From: Actinomortierella ambigua
Lineage: Eukaryota > Mortierellomycota > Mortierellomycetes > Mortierellales > Mortierellaceae
Direction of reading: 5' to 3'
Length of the DNA: 64,000 bases
Assembly: GCA_016098155.1 (NCBI GenBank)
Contig: JAAAJB010000010.1
Coordinates: forward strand, 63,429 to 127,428
Notes under the pieces: model-generated
What the model was told of the DNA's origin: nothing
Seen by the model: the letters and a program-made list of their open reading frames with translations, nothing else
Databases searched by the model: none
In this document: positions 32,491-43,184 of the stretch, piece by piece
Layout of the letters: every line of letters begins with the position of its first letter
Numbering within the stretch: the first letter of the stretch is position 1
Made by a program: the position numbers and the translations under genes

Positions 32491-33347
32491 CTATGCTTTC
32501 TTACAAATTTCGATCCATCCGTCCTCCAGGAACTTGACCTCAATTTCTTCAAAGCTATTGATGATGGGCGACGCTCCTGCCTCGACAAGATGCTTGTGAT
32601 CCATGGTGCCAGTATTCATGCCGATCACAGCCTTGGCACCAGAAGCAGAGCCAGCACGGATGCCAGCAGGAGCATCCTCAAACACAACACACTCGGAAGG
32701 ATCAACACCCATCGCCTTGGCCGCCTTCAAGTAGCCTTCGGGATTGGGTTTACCAAGGACAATGTCCGAAGCTGAGACGAGGATCGGGGGTGTGGGCAAT
32801 CCTGTCTGGACAAACCGCGTGTTGGCCATGTTTCGACCAGCGCTTGTCACTACGGCCCACTTGTCGCGAGGGATGGATTCGAGCAAAGCACGGGTGCCTG
32901 GGATGATGATCATGCCCTCGGTGCTCTCAGTGACGAGGTCTTCGAGATTTTTGATGTATTCTGGGGACAGCGTTTCGGCGTGGCGCTCTACCGGGGTGAA
33001 CTCGCGTAAGATCTCAAACGAAGGGCGGCCGTGGGAAACTGCAATCAGTTCCTCAAAGACGACGCCATTGGCGTCGCACCACTTCTTCCAGTTGCTTTCG
33101 ACAATGATCGTGGTGTCGATCAGCGTGCCATCCTATTCTCAGACAGAGTGGAGGAGGGGAGAGAGAAGAGAGAAGAGAAAAGAGAGAGCAAAAAAGGGAC
33201 AGACAGCAGGACAGCGGGTCAGGGTCGATCGGAAAATTTCAGTTGCCTCAAAAGCGACAGAGTGGCCAAAGGTATAAAAACGTCCGTCGTTTGTACCATG
33301 TCAAAAAGGAGGCCCTTGCAACGGATAGGGAAGGAGGCTGCCGACAT
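32491..33347 (-). CDS. HAD-family glycerol-phosphate/sugar-phosphate phosphatase (GPP/DOG-like)
   Basis: Exons (minus) 33347-33297 and 33132-32491, phase 0, give 230 residues (yeast Gpp1 has 250). The intron splits the catalytic motif: LLFDM from exon 1 joins DGTLIDTT from exon 2, giving DxDGT with the nucleophile and acid/base Asp. Motif II is the T of WAVVTSAGR, motif III the K of LGKPNPEGYLKAAKAMG, and motif IV is VVFEDAPAGIRAG. The order and helical cap resemble fungal glycerol-1-phosphatase and 2-deoxyglucose-6-phosphatase, which dephosphorylate small phosphates in the cytosol and serve glycerol synthesis in osmotic stress. Substrate cannot be fixed from sequence. Confidence 0.88.
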
Positions 33348-34372
33348 TGTGAATGCTTGAATGTAAATGAATGGGGATGATGGAGAACAAAAAGTGGAGA
33401 TAGTGCCAAACCTTGTGTCATTTTATTGTCTTGCAAGGCCTCACTCTAAACCGCAGCGGTGTGAGTGCCTCCCCTCCCCCCCCCCCCAAAAAAAAAGAGG
33501 GCCGATCATGACTCGCAGCAGCTTTTCCTGAGATGGGAGTGGGCAGACATCTGTACACATTGGTGGTTGCTGTGCTCAAAAGATGACCGAGTCTTGCGCC
33601 TTCGTTCACGCTTCCAAAGCTTGGACACAAATATAACCACTGCTGTACTAGGACACAAACCTTGGGTTGTGTGATCATGTACTGATAACGACGTGCGCAG
33701 TCCACAGGTTGTTCTGCCATCAGTGACCAATGGGCTAGTTATGGTTGGGAGAGGGGGGGGGGAAGTTGATACCATACATGTATGGTGAACCTTGGCACTG
33801 TTGACAGTACACACTCAGTCAGAACTGCAGGTGACATGGGGAAGAGGGAAGAAGGAAGAGGGAGAGGAGGAAATCATGAAAGTCTTGTTGCAGTGAGTTG
33901 GCAACAACAGCCCTGCCAGAGCATGAATGACCTCTGGCGCTAAACTCTAAAATAATAGCTCAACGCGCTAATTCTCTGCAGGCTACAACAACGTCCTTTG
34001 GCAATCCTAAGCGACATTCGTTGCTGCAGACGCCCCTGCCTATGCTGAATGGCCCATAGGGCGCGTTGATTTATGTGTGTGTGTGTGGGGGGGGGGATGA
34101 TCTTACTGCTCTACATTCCGGCAACCACAAATCTTTACTATGGGGCTTCGCAATGTCAGTGCCCGCCCCAAGACCGGACCAACCAATTTGATTCTCTCTT
34201 CCCCATCTATCTCTCTTCCCTTCTTTCATCTTTCTTCTCAATCATCCTTAACTCATTCCTTTGCCTCTCTCGTCTTTGTCTATATTGTTGTCTTGCTCTT
34301 TGAACACATCCAAGTGCTGCTCTTTTTCAGTCTTTGCCTCAGCAACACCTCTCCAGCGAAAAACGGCCGATC
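33348..34372. other. Intergenic, divergent promoter region
   Basis: Between the GPP-like gene and the first wax-synthase-like gene. It contains a TG repeat with a G run (about 34072-34096) and a CT-rich leader from 34190 that may include a 5' UTR intron ending at TTTCAG near 34330. No gene recognised. Confidence 0.5.
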
Positions 34373-35761
34373 ATGGATATGAGCAATCCTCCTATGCACA
34401 ACATTGGATTTGATCCCAACGACCTCCCGCCTCGTTCAAAGCCTTTCCAGTTGTTCTACTTCTCTCCCCAAAGTCTGGAGGGTGTCGTCAACCATCCAGA
34501 TGGTATTTTCCCCGTCTCATTGCCAACAAACACGTACCTCATCATCCATGCCTTAACTGTCCTGTCTCTTTACTTGCTCCTGTGCGTCAAGTACTTTTCA
34601 TGTCGAACCAAACAGCTTTTGGCTCTGCCGATACTTTTGGGGCTGCTAGCCATGCCCATATTTTTCACTGCTTCCAGTCACCTGATTCATCTCATTTGCG
34701 CACTCACCACTTCATGCTATGTAATGCGCTTCATCGACATCTACTACCTCAAGCCATGGACGGGCATTAGGAGTTATTACAATGGCCAGCATTCATCACA
34801 TCAGGTCAGGAGTCAACCAAGTACAGCAGGCTCCGAAAGCAAGGAGGGCGAAGAATGCGAGGAGAGCTCAGATGCGCACGAGTGGCTGATGTGGGACAAG
34901 GAGAGGTTGCGAACGGAGCTCTGGGCCTCCGTGCGGAAGCTACCAAATGTCAGCCACGGTGCTTCAGAGCCCAGAGGCGTGGCCGTGGCGACGATAGTAC
35001 CGTATGCGCTGGTGTATATCATTGTCGGAGACGCTCTACTCCTCAGCATCACGGATGCCCGTATAACTGATTTGGATCGATTGAGTCCAACGGCACGGCA
35101 GATACTGCTGGCCACTGTCGGAGGTGCTACCATAGCCTTGATGATGCTCTATTTCTTTTATCTCATTCTTTTCGGTTGGGTGATTGTGACACGGCAGCAG
35201 ATCATCTATCCATCAGAGTGGACCATGACTAGCCACCGCTTTCCGCTGTTTGCCACTGACCCGGCCGATTTTTGGTCTCAATGGCATACGCTGTTCAAGT
35301 TTGTTTGGGTCGATTTCGCATACTTTCCTCTTCGACGACTCGCTCAGCGCTTCATGGACTCATCCAGGACAGGCTCCAGGGCCCTCTCCAGGGCCCTTGA
35401 GCTCGCTCTCCCTGTCCTCGGTGTCTTCTTCCTGTCCGGTGTCTCGCATGGTTTCTGCATCTGGGCGGCATGGCGGGCACCACCGTCGTCGCAGATGAAC
35501 TATTTTTTGGTTCAAGGGTTGGCCGTGATTGTCACCAAGGGATTTCAACAATCGTCGCCTGGCCGTCGCTGGTCTAGAGTCTACCACTCTCAATCAGAAC
35601 GACGGCGCAAGTGGATCGATCGTGCAGGGATGATAGCCATGGTAGTGTTTCACATTTTAACCGCACCTCCGTTTATCGAACCATATGCCAGGCATGAGGT
35701 GTGGCTTGGGCATCGCTCACGGAGTGTGCTTTGGCACCTTTTTGTAAAGCACTGGGCATAA
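34373..35761 (+). CDS. Wax-synthase-like membrane-bound O-acyltransferase, tandem copy 1
   Basis: An intronless frame of 462 residues. Several hydrophobic helices occur in two blocks: residues about 50-120 (LIIHALTVLSLYLLL, LLALPILLGLLAMPIFFTAS) and 205-275, then a C-terminal block. Between them sit MRFIDIYYLKPWTGIRSYYN and a soluble loop. The catalytic part has HRFPLFATDPADFWSQWHTL followed by VLGVFFLSGVSHGFCIWAAW, with the candidate active-site His near residue 359. This F-W-x-x-W-H plus S-G-x-x-H-G arrangement matches wax synthase (MBOAT_2) proteins, which transfer acyl groups to alcohols or sterol-like acceptors in the ER. The acceptor is unknown. It is closely related to the next gene, sharing the PMH-x-x-x-FDP start. 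I preferred the ATG at 34373 over an upstream in-frame ATG at 34334 because it matches the paralog's N-terminus. Confidence 0.8.
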   Translation: MDMSNPPMHNIGFDPNDLPPRSKPFQLFYFSPQSLEGVVNHPDGIFPVSLPTNTYLIIHALTVLSLYLLLCVKYFSCRTKQLLALPILLGLLAMPIFFTASSHLIHLICALTTSCYVMRFIDIYYLKPWTGIRSYYNGQHSSHQVRSQPSTAGSESKEGEECEESSDAHEWLMWDKERLRTELWASVRKLPNVSHGASEPRGVAVATIVPYALVYIIVGDALLLSITDARITDLDRLSPTARQILLATVGGATIALMMLYFFYLILFGWVIVTRQQIIYPSEWTMTSHRFPLFATDPADFWSQWHTLFKFVWVDFAYFPLRRLAQRFMDSSRTGSRALSRALELALPVLGVFFLSGVSHGFCIWAAWRAPPSSQMNYFLVQGLAVIVTKGFQQSSPGRRWSRVYHSQSERRRKWIDRAGMIAMVVFHILTAPPFIEPYARHEVWLGHRSRSVLWHLFVKHWA

Positions 35762-37088
35762 TCATATCGAGTAAATTAAAGAAGATGCTTCACAAGATGC
35801 CATGCACCATGGAATCAAGCGCAGTTGCTAGGGTTACATCTGAGAGGCGAGTACAATGTAATAGGAGGTGTCTGTGCGCATAAACATGAGACAACACGAG
35901 GATGAAGAGCGCAGAATAAGTACGTAGATCGATGTGTTCCATGCACATCTTGATCCTAAGCTCCATAGGCTGTATTGCTTTGGGTGGAGTGCAGATCGCA
36001 GCGACTAGCATCTTGAACGGTCAGTCCATCTTGTCACATGCCATGACTGCACACTGGATTCCCAGCGACTCGTCGAATCTCCCCATTGACGACAGGAACA
36101 AAATTCATCGTGATCTTCGCCAAAGTCTCCTTACGCCTTTATGCGGTATGTTGGGCCTCATGCAAGCGACACTGGTTATCTCGGTACAGCACTTGTTGCA
36201 GGTTGTCGACTATATTTAATCCATTATTGGCAGGCCAACCAAGTTGATTAGGATAACTGACCTTCTAGTTTTTGAACAAAAAGACGTCCGCAAGATGCTT
36301 TCGGACCTGCTTGATCTAATCGTTTATGAAGTCCCGCATGCCAAGCTTCGCATGCCTTCAGGACGCGTGTGATTCTCACTTGGCATCGTCAACCAGCTCG
36401 TCACACATAGTACTTTCCAGTCCACTAACTAAGTCACCTTGAACAACGCCATCGATCACACAACTGAGCATGTGAAGCTTGATCTTCGAAATAAAACACG
36501 CACAAGAATGTGTCAGGAGAATAAAAAGGTTGTGATAACTATCTGAGAGGGCTGGCTTATATCCAAAGTGGCAAGATATCGTTCTCGTGCGGCCAGCAGT
36601 CGGGTTTTATGGGTATGACCTTGTACAAACTACTGTCACACCCGATATCGAGCCGATCGTGGTCGAATGATTCCATGTTCTCAGAATAAATGGTTGTGAG
36701 CGTGCACGATATGCTTCACAGAGAGTAAGAACTACTTGTGGCTCCGGTAGTCTCCCGAACTACCTATTTTCAGCACGAATGCCGTTTGTGAGTAAACGAA
36801 TGGAATTACGACCTTTGGGATGGGTGGCAACTTTGATGGTGACATGGACACGAGCAAATACTTATTTCCATACCTCATTGCTTTCATGATGTGGATTTGA
36901 ACTGGCGCCCCTCATGGGAGATCCTTTTTGCTGATTTGCTCCATCTGTTTTCGTCCTCTCTTACCCACTCTCTGTCTTTGTTACTCGTTCGCTTCTATTT
37001 GGTTTCTAGTGTCACTCAGTGCGACGTGCCTTTAACTTCATTGTCGCTTCGCTTCACATACCCACGTACACAAACACCAACACAGACC
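35762..37088. other. Spacer between wax-synthase copies 1 and 2
   Basis: About 1.3 kb. A 95-residue plus-strand frame (35932-36219, ending LMQATLVISVQHLLQVVDYI) has hydrophobic segments but no recognisable family; it may be a relic or chance. A TC-rich leader precedes copy 2 from about 36940. A tRNA B-box-like string near 36890 was rejected. Confidence 0.4.
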
Positions 37089-38588
37089 ATGAACACCAGT
37101 AGTCGTCCGATGCACGACCTGTGGTTCGATCCCTATGGCTATCCGCCTTGCTCGGGTTCGTACAAGTCGCGCTTCTTTCCGTCCTGCACCACAGTCGAGC
37201 CCTTCAACCCACTCACTGGCATCTTCATCTCCTGGCCGACAAGTATTTACATGGCTATCCATACAGCAACCACAACGGCTCTCTACCAGCTCCTACTTTC
37301 AAAGCACCTGTCGAGTCGAGCTAAGCAGATAGCTGCACTACCATTGCTGGCCTGGCTACTAGTGATGCCTGTCTTCTTCACGCCGTCCAACCGCCTGTTC
37401 CACCTCATTTCTGCCGTCACGAGCGGCTCCTCGGCGATGCGCTTCATTGATCTCTACTATCTCAAGCCATGGACGGGCATGAGGAGCTACTACAATGGCC
37501 AGCTTTCCGCCTATCGCACCAAATGCGAAAATACCGTCGTTGTTGGGGACAAGAACGAGGATAAGAACGGCAAAGACAGTGATAAGCGTCTCCGTTCCCG
37601 ACTCGCAAGTCCTACGTCCAACACCAGCGGCGCCTCAGATCAGCTACGAGTACCGCATGATTCTGGTCAGCGAATGGAAGCGAGCAAGGGTGTGGCGCTT
37701 GACGAATGGCTCATGTGGGACAAAGAGCGGATGCATATCGAAATGTGGGCTCCTGTTCGGCGGCTAGCGAATGTTGGCAGTGCAAGTGGCGATGCACCTA
37801 CAGCAGGCGACCAAGGGGTTCACTGGACATCGCTCTTGCCCATCTTCTTGATCTATGCTGCCGTGAGTGACATCATTCTATATGTTATCTCAGAAGTCCG
37901 CGTTGCCGTCGTGGAGCGAATGAGCAACATCCAGTACCTCCTGTTCATATGCGCAGGAGGAGGAGTTATTACACTGAACATGCTCTGGTTTTTCTATATT
38001 GTCCTCTTCGCATGGGCCATTCTGACAGGCCAGCGTGTCCGTGCCTCTGAATGGACGATGATTAACCATCGGTTCCCGCTGTTCGCGACCGATCCCTCCG
38101 ACTTTTGGTCGCAGTGGCATACATTGTTCCGATATATTTGGGTCGATCTGGCCTTCTTCCCTATCCGGAGGTTCGCTCAGCTGTATTTAGGCCCACAAAG
38201 AACAGGGTCCAAGGCGATTTCCAAAGCGCTGGAGGGCGCGCTTCCCGTTCTCGGTGTGTTTGTCTTGTCGGCGACCTTGCATGGATATATTGTTTGGTCG
38301 ACATGGCGTCTGTCACCAGTATCTCAGTGGGTCTACTTTATCATCCAAGGACTAGCGGTGGTGGCCACCCGAGGATTTCAGCAGACGAAGCCTGGTCAAC
38401 GTTGGTGTCGATATTATTATGCACGATCCGAGCAAGAGCGCAAGTGGCTCGATCGTGTGGGAATGTTGGCCATGGTGGGATATCACGCTTTGACGGCACC
38501 TATTTTTATTGAACCCTATGTGAGGCACGCATTGTGGCTGGACGTTCGCCCGCGAAGTGTGCTGTGGCTTCTCTTTGGCAAGCTTTGA
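37089..38588 (+). CDS. Wax-synthase-like membrane-bound O-acyltransferase, tandem copy 2
   Basis: Intronless, 499 residues, beginning MNTSSRPMHDLWFDPYGYPP, where the ATG has a good ACC context. It parallels copy 1 along its whole length: MRFIDLYYLKPWTGMRSYYN, EWLMWDKERMHIEMWAPVRR, NHRFPLFATDPSDFWSQWHT and LPVLGVFVLSATLHGYIVW, with the candidate active-site His near residue 398. The variable Asp/Lys/Ser-rich loop after SYYNGQ is longer than in copy 1. Copies 1 and 2 clearly arose by tandem duplication and then diverged; both keep the family motifs, so both are probably functional. The likely site is the ER membrane, as for other MBOAT proteins. The substrate is unknown. Confidence 0.8.
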   Translation: MNTSSRPMHDLWFDPYGYPPCSGSYKSRFFPSCTTVEPFNPLTGIFISWPTSIYMAIHTATTTALYQLLLSKHLSSRAKQIAALPLLAWLLVMPVFFTPSNRLFHLISAVTSGSSAMRFIDLYYLKPWTGMRSYYNGQLSAYRTKCENTVVVGDKNEDKNGKDSDKRLRSRLASPTSNTSGASDQLRVPHDSGQRMEASKGVALDEWLMWDKERMHIEMWAPVRRLANVGSASGDAPTAGDQGVHWTSLLPIFLIYAAVSDIILYVISEVRVAVVERMSNIQYLLFICAGGGVITLNMLWFFYIVLFAWAILTGQRVRASEWTMINHRFPLFATDPSDFWSQWHTLFRYIWVDLAFFPIRRFAQLYLGPQRTGSKAISKALEGALPVLGVFVLSATLHGYIVWSTWRLSPVSQWVYFIIQGLAVVATRGFQQTKPGQRWCRYYYARSEQERKWLDRVGMLAMVGYHALTAPIFIEPYVRHALWLDVRPRSVLWLLFGKL

Positions 38589-40021
38589 GAGAAAGAGAGA
38601 GAAAGAGAGAGAGAGTATGCAGTATTCGCTTTCTTACTATACATGTAGAGAAAATAGAGAGCATCTCGTGGGCCTCGGAAGCCTTCGATGCAATTAAATT
38701 TCCACCCTGGCGCGGGAGAAAGGGCTACCGGTGCACGTGTGCAGCAAACGGACATTGTGCAAACGGGGTGAATTCTTATTCATACAGCTGTTGTGCGCAT
38801 GAAGGGAGGGGAGACAGCATGCAAGTCGACAGAACAAACCCCTCTGCTTCTCGCTTCTCACAATTGATGGAGGAAAAAAGGCGGGGTGGAGTGCTGAGCA
38901 GCATTAGGGTCAGCAGCAGGGTTTCCCCTCTTTCTGATCTCAGCAGAACCAGCGAGCCTCGAGGTTCAAAAAAGGCTTATTTTTGCTTACACATCGTCCA
39001 TAGGGTTTAGCTATCCGACGAGAATCCGGAGAGAGGGGGGATGAGGGGATTACCCAACATGTGGAGACGGCTACATGTTTTTCTTAACTTGGTCAAGACA
39101 CTGCATCGGAGTGATGTGTCCATGCGACCAGAGAGCGACGATGTGGAGAGCAAATAGACACATGTTGCTCAAAGCCAAGACCCCATATATGATATAGGTT
39201 CAAGACTTGACTGAGCCACAGAACTCGGCTCGCTTCGCTCCTTCCTTCCGCGCGGGTGGGAGCCAGAAATTTCTCGCCGTGATGGATTCTTCAGGCACCT
39301 GAATTCTACTACCTGTGGGAAGCCGAGATAGACACAGTTTGGTGAGTGGAGAGTGGCTGTTGATACTGCACACTTATGAAGTCCGACTGTCCTAATCTTG
39401 GACAAACAGACAAACAGACACTATTTTCTCACCCCGCTTGCCTTGGACACGCATTTTTTTTTTTTTTTTTTTTTTTTTGCCTTGACCTTGACCTCAACCA
39501 TCTTGTCCTACAGGAGAAAGGGGTCATGTCAATTGTCTGCAGGAAAAAAAAAGAGTCTTTTCTTGGCAGCGTCGGTGTCAATGGTACCTCGTCTTGCCAA
39601 GACGGGAAAAGATGACCCCAAGAATAAATAAATCAGGTAGGTAGCAGGCCATCATATACCACAAGCAGGGACAAGGATTAGAAGCGTCTACCGACCCGGA
39701 ATGAACTCACAAGCTTTAGACCTGTGCAAAGGCCACCTTTCTATTTTGATGTTTGCCGTGCGAGAGGGCGCTCTCAAAGATATCATTTTGTGATAAAATG
39801 ATTGTTATCACGTATCGAGCACATGTCAGAACCAGGGGGAGGGGGAAATATAAAATGTTCCGCCCGAACCCAAAACTTTTACAACCTTTACTCTCCTCTA
39901 CCCACGCTTTCTTCTGATACCCCTCGTTCCCTTACTCGCCAGCTTTCTCTTCTTCCTCCTGCCTGCCTAACGGCCTTTCCCCTCCCTTCCCCTCCTTGCA
40001 CACCACCACCACAGACTCGCC
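38589..40021. other. Spacer between wax-synthase copies 2 and 3
   Basis: About 1.4 kb. A GA repeat follows the stop of copy 2 (38588-38615), and a poly-T run sits at 39453-39478. No gene is recognised. The promoter of copy 3 lies at the right end. Confidence 0.5.
39849..39855 (+). promoter_or_regulatory. TATA box of wax-synthase copy 3
   Basis: TATAAAA, 167 bases before the start codon at 40022, followed by a CT-rich leader. It is inferred to be the core promoter. Confidence 0.55.
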
Positions 40022-41503
40022 ATGGAGGTGCTAACTCATTCAACAGCGCACGTCCTCAGCACCTTGCGAGATCTTACAAACTCGCAAACCTTGTTCGACA
40101 AGCTACCTCAACAGCTGCCGGTCGCTCCAGTCGATATGGGTCCGCCAAACGTCAACATGATCGTCCTGCCCAACGCCTACTACTTTTCCATCTTTTTCGT
40201 CTTTGGAGGTGGCCTGTATCTCATGTTGTTGACCCCCTTCACCTTGCGCCAAAAGCAGGTTGCTGCAGCACCTCTTATCTTCTTCCTCTTCATCCTGCCT
40301 TTGATATTCACTTCTGATAATGCACCACTCCTTCAACTTACGCATGTGGCTGCCTGCGTCTCGGTCATCATGCGCTCTCTTGACCTCTATTACATCCGGC
40401 CTCTACGTACCGGCAAGGAGCCAACCATGGATTTTGATGACTGGTGGTCCGAGTGCTGGATGCCCTTTCGCAAGGTTCCAATGACCAAGAGGCAATTGCA
40501 GCGGCGTGAGCTTGAGATGACGCAGGAACGCATCCGCCGTGAGAACGAGAAGGAGCAACAACTGCAGCGCCAAAAGGGCAAGGAGGTGACGAAGAAGGAT
40601 GATGGTTCGGACAAGAAGGACGAACAGAGCAGCATCAAGTCGTCGAACAGCGCTCCCCCAAAATCTTCGCCAGCAGACGCTGACGAGAAGCTGACGCGCG
40701 GCAAGCCTGCTCGCCTGTTCTATACGCAACCGATGGACCCCAACCCCAAACATTGGAGCGTCTATTTGCCTCGCTGGATTTTTTATGCTGTCGCCGTTGA
40801 CCTCATCGTCTTTACTGCTTCCTTCTTCACGCCCGAGCAGTTCCAATCCTCGTATCCTGCCACACTCGCCTATCGCTTTGCTGTTGCCGCCATTGTCATT
40901 TTCGATATATCACTTGCCAACTACACGCTGATGATTCTCTGGGCCAGCGTGACGGGTGACCTTGTCCGCGATACTGAATGGACACTAGTCCGCCACAGGT
41001 TCCCTGGTTTTGCCACGTCGCCCGCCGACTTTTGGAAGCAATGGCACCACCTCTTCAAGCAGGTCTGGGTCGATATCGGTGCCAAGCCGACTTTTGAATT
41101 GCTCCGCAAGTACGTGACTCCAAGACTATCCAAGAATGCTCGTCAACGCCAGCTGGCCAAGAACCTAGAGACGGTTCTTCCTGTGATGGGCGTTTTTTTG
41201 ATGTCGGGCCTCTTCCATGAGTACATGATGTATAGCTTGTGGCACGCAACCCCGGGCCCGATGACCATTTTCTTCTTGATGCACGGTGTCGGTACCTTTG
41301 TCTCCAAAGCTCTTGAGAGAACTGTTGGTCAAAAGGTCAAGCTCCCCACCATTGTACTCATTGCCTTAACGTGGGCCTTTAACCTCACAACCTCGTACTG
41401 GTTCATGATACCAATTCTCGAGCACAAGGGCCACTCCGTCCCCATGCACCAGTGCGTGCTCATTCGTGTATACAACCTTCTCCGTGCCCATCACATTTTT
41501 TAA
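40022..41503 (+). CDS. Wax-synthase-like membrane-bound O-acyltransferase, tandem copy 3 (divergent)
   Basis: Intronless, 493 residues, starting in a CGCCATGG context. It keeps the same architecture as the two upstream copies but has diverged far more. N-terminal helices (YFSIFFVFGGGLYLMLLTPF) come first, then MRSLDLYYIRPLRTGKE. A long charged, coiled-coil-like loop (residues about 150-225) precedes more helices and the catalytic segment HRFPGFATSPADFWKQWHHL. This is followed by VLPVMGVFLMSGLFHEYMMY, with His near residue 399. The SGLFHE form is the more typical wax-synthase version, so this may be the ancestral-type copy. Expected location is the ER membrane. The C-terminus ends on a last helix with no tail. 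Confidence 0.82.
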   Translation: MEVLTHSTAHVLSTLRDLTNSQTLFDKLPQQLPVAPVDMGPPNVNMIVLPNAYYFSIFFVFGGGLYLMLLTPFTLRQKQVAAAPLIFFLFILPLIFTSDNAPLLQLTHVAACVSVIMRSLDLYYIRPLRTGKEPTMDFDDWWSECWMPFRKVPMTKRQLQRRELEMTQERIRRENEKEQQLQRQKGKEVTKKDDGSDKKDEQSSIKSSNSAPPKSSPADADEKLTRGKPARLFYTQPMDPNPKHWSVYLPRWIFYAVAVDLIVFTASFFTPEQFQSSYPATLAYRFAVAAIVIFDISLANYTLMILWASVTGDLVRDTEWTLVRHRFPGFATSPADFWKQWHHLFKQVWVDIGAKPTFELLRKYVTPRLSKNARQRQLAKNLETVLPVMGVFLMSGLFHEYMMYSLWHATPGPMTIFFLMHGVGTFVSKALERTVGQKVKLPTIVLIALTWAFNLTTSYWFMIPILEHKGHSVPMHQCVLIRVYNLLRAHHIF

Positions 41504-41728
41504 AATCCCTTGATGACTCTTATACCCTAGCATTTTACGCCTCAAATATGATAATGACCTTGCATTCTATCTATTCTCCACCCTGTACATTCCCCACCCT
41601 CAGTGCTGAGATAGACGCTTATAAAATCAAAAAGTAAATCTCCACATGGTGTCCTGTGTCCTTCCGCTAGTCGCCTCTGAGCTATTTTTCTTTTTAATTA
41701 TTATTCTAATAGTCCGCGGAAGAGTGTA

Positions 41729-43184
41729 TTACAGCTCGTTTCCGACAGTGACCCAATAATCTCGAAGGTTATTCTTGCGTCCAAAAATCTCGAGATAGCG
41801 ACCTTCAGGGACGAGCTCTTCAATCATATCGTACAATTCTTCAGGTTTTTGACTTTGGCCTCGGCGTTCTGAAAAGATGACGTCCGATCCAATGGAGTGG
41901 CGGCAGTTGGGTGGGTCGTTACCCTTCTTACCGACCAGACAGGTCTCTTTGGCGTGTTGCAGGTAGTAACCATGTCCCTTCGCCATGCGTCTGTTAACTG
42001 TTTGCTTGACCCAAGTGATGTCGTCCACGTAGCTATGGATCAACAAAAAGACCGTAGGAAGCGGACAAAATGCCTTCATCTTAGCCTCCATCAATTTGGT
42101 TACAAAAGTGAAATGGCTCCTTTGATGCGCGATGAACCACCCTTACCTGTAGCCCCATTTCCGCATGAGATCGAAAGCCTTTGCGTATTTGTTGTTGATG
42201 ACCCAGATAAAGATAAATCCGTTCGAGCTCAGTTTTGGTATCGGCAGATCCTCGATGCAAATATCAGGAAGTTGTTGATAAGCAATGGCGACCTAGGTGA
42301 TGATCACAGACACCCGCCCATGAAATGATAAAAAGGCCAGATCGAGCGAGATTGTTAGACTGGATTTGTTGATTTTTTTTTTTCGTACACACTGCACGCT
42401 GCAACCAGCACGCCGCGAACCAACTGAATAGAAAAAGAAGAAAAAGGGTATCCTTGGTCGCAAATATTGTCAGATTTTGTGTGTCCGACTTACACCACGA
42501 GTTGGGGCGTGAGTGGCAAGCTGCCATGGTGGATCCATGAGGATGACATCAAACTGACACTCAGCCGACAAGCTCTATGAGAAGTTGCAATAAGCAATAT
42601 GTTCGAGTAAAAAAAAACAACAACATTAATTCCCTTTTCGTTTCATATGTCCTGACATTGAGGCGATCCAGCGACAGCATATGAAGACATACATCCCAGT
42701 CAAAGGTCATGACATTGGCTTTGATCGGGACACACCACTCGGGAGCTTCAAACTCCTCGAGATCCCCATCCTCTTCATCACCAGCATCCTCGCCAGAGCG
42801 CCCTTCCTTTGAGTCCTTGTCGTTTTCGCCGTTCGAAGAGCCAAGCGACTTTTGTTGGATATTCGTTTCCAGTTGTTCAATATCGTGGGCGAGCGCCTCG
42901 AGAGAGTCGATTAGCTCTTTCTCACGCTGCAACAGCTTGGCCAGACGGCCACTGCGAGAGAGTGCTGGGTCGTCGCCATTGCCATTGCCTCCGACCTGGA
43001 TACGGTTGTATCGACGGGTGGTGGCTGTAGTGGTGGTAGCGATGGCAGTAGTTCCTGTTGTGCCGGCATTGTTGGTGGTGGTAGTTGTCTGAATGACGGA
43101 AGAAGACTCGGAGACAAATGGCGACGAGGCACGCGAGTCTGTGTCATTGCCACTGTCCGTCATTACAACGTCGGACAGGGTCAT
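41729..43184 (-). CDS. MT-A70 family adenine methyltransferase, MTA1-like (candidate DNA 6mA writer)
   Basis: Exons (minus) 43184-42693, 42574-42494, 42292-42147 and 42032-41729 encode 340 residues. The first 130 are disordered Ser/Thr/Gly plus a short coiled coil (LLQREKELIDSLEALAHDIE). The catalytic MT-A70 domain has FDVILMDPPWQLATHAPTRG, with DPPW at 178-181 split from its partners by short introns, then GFIFIWVINNKYAKAFDLM and VDDITWVKQTVNRRMAKGHG. It continues with AKETCLVGKKG, SERRGQSQKPEELYDMIEEL and finally YLEIFGRKNNLRDYWVTVGN before the stop. The loop after DPPW and the RRMAKGHG stretch differ from METTL3/METTL14 and resemble MTA1, which in ciliates and early-diverging fungi is associated with 6-methyladenine at ApT in DNA. 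The subfamily call is from memory and moderately sure; methyltransferase function is highly likely. Confidence 0.82.

Noticed and set aside
36880..36915. tRNA-like B box (AGTTCAAATCC on the minus strand)
   Set aside because: The flanking bases do not form a T stem and no A box or acceptor stem is visible at the right distance.
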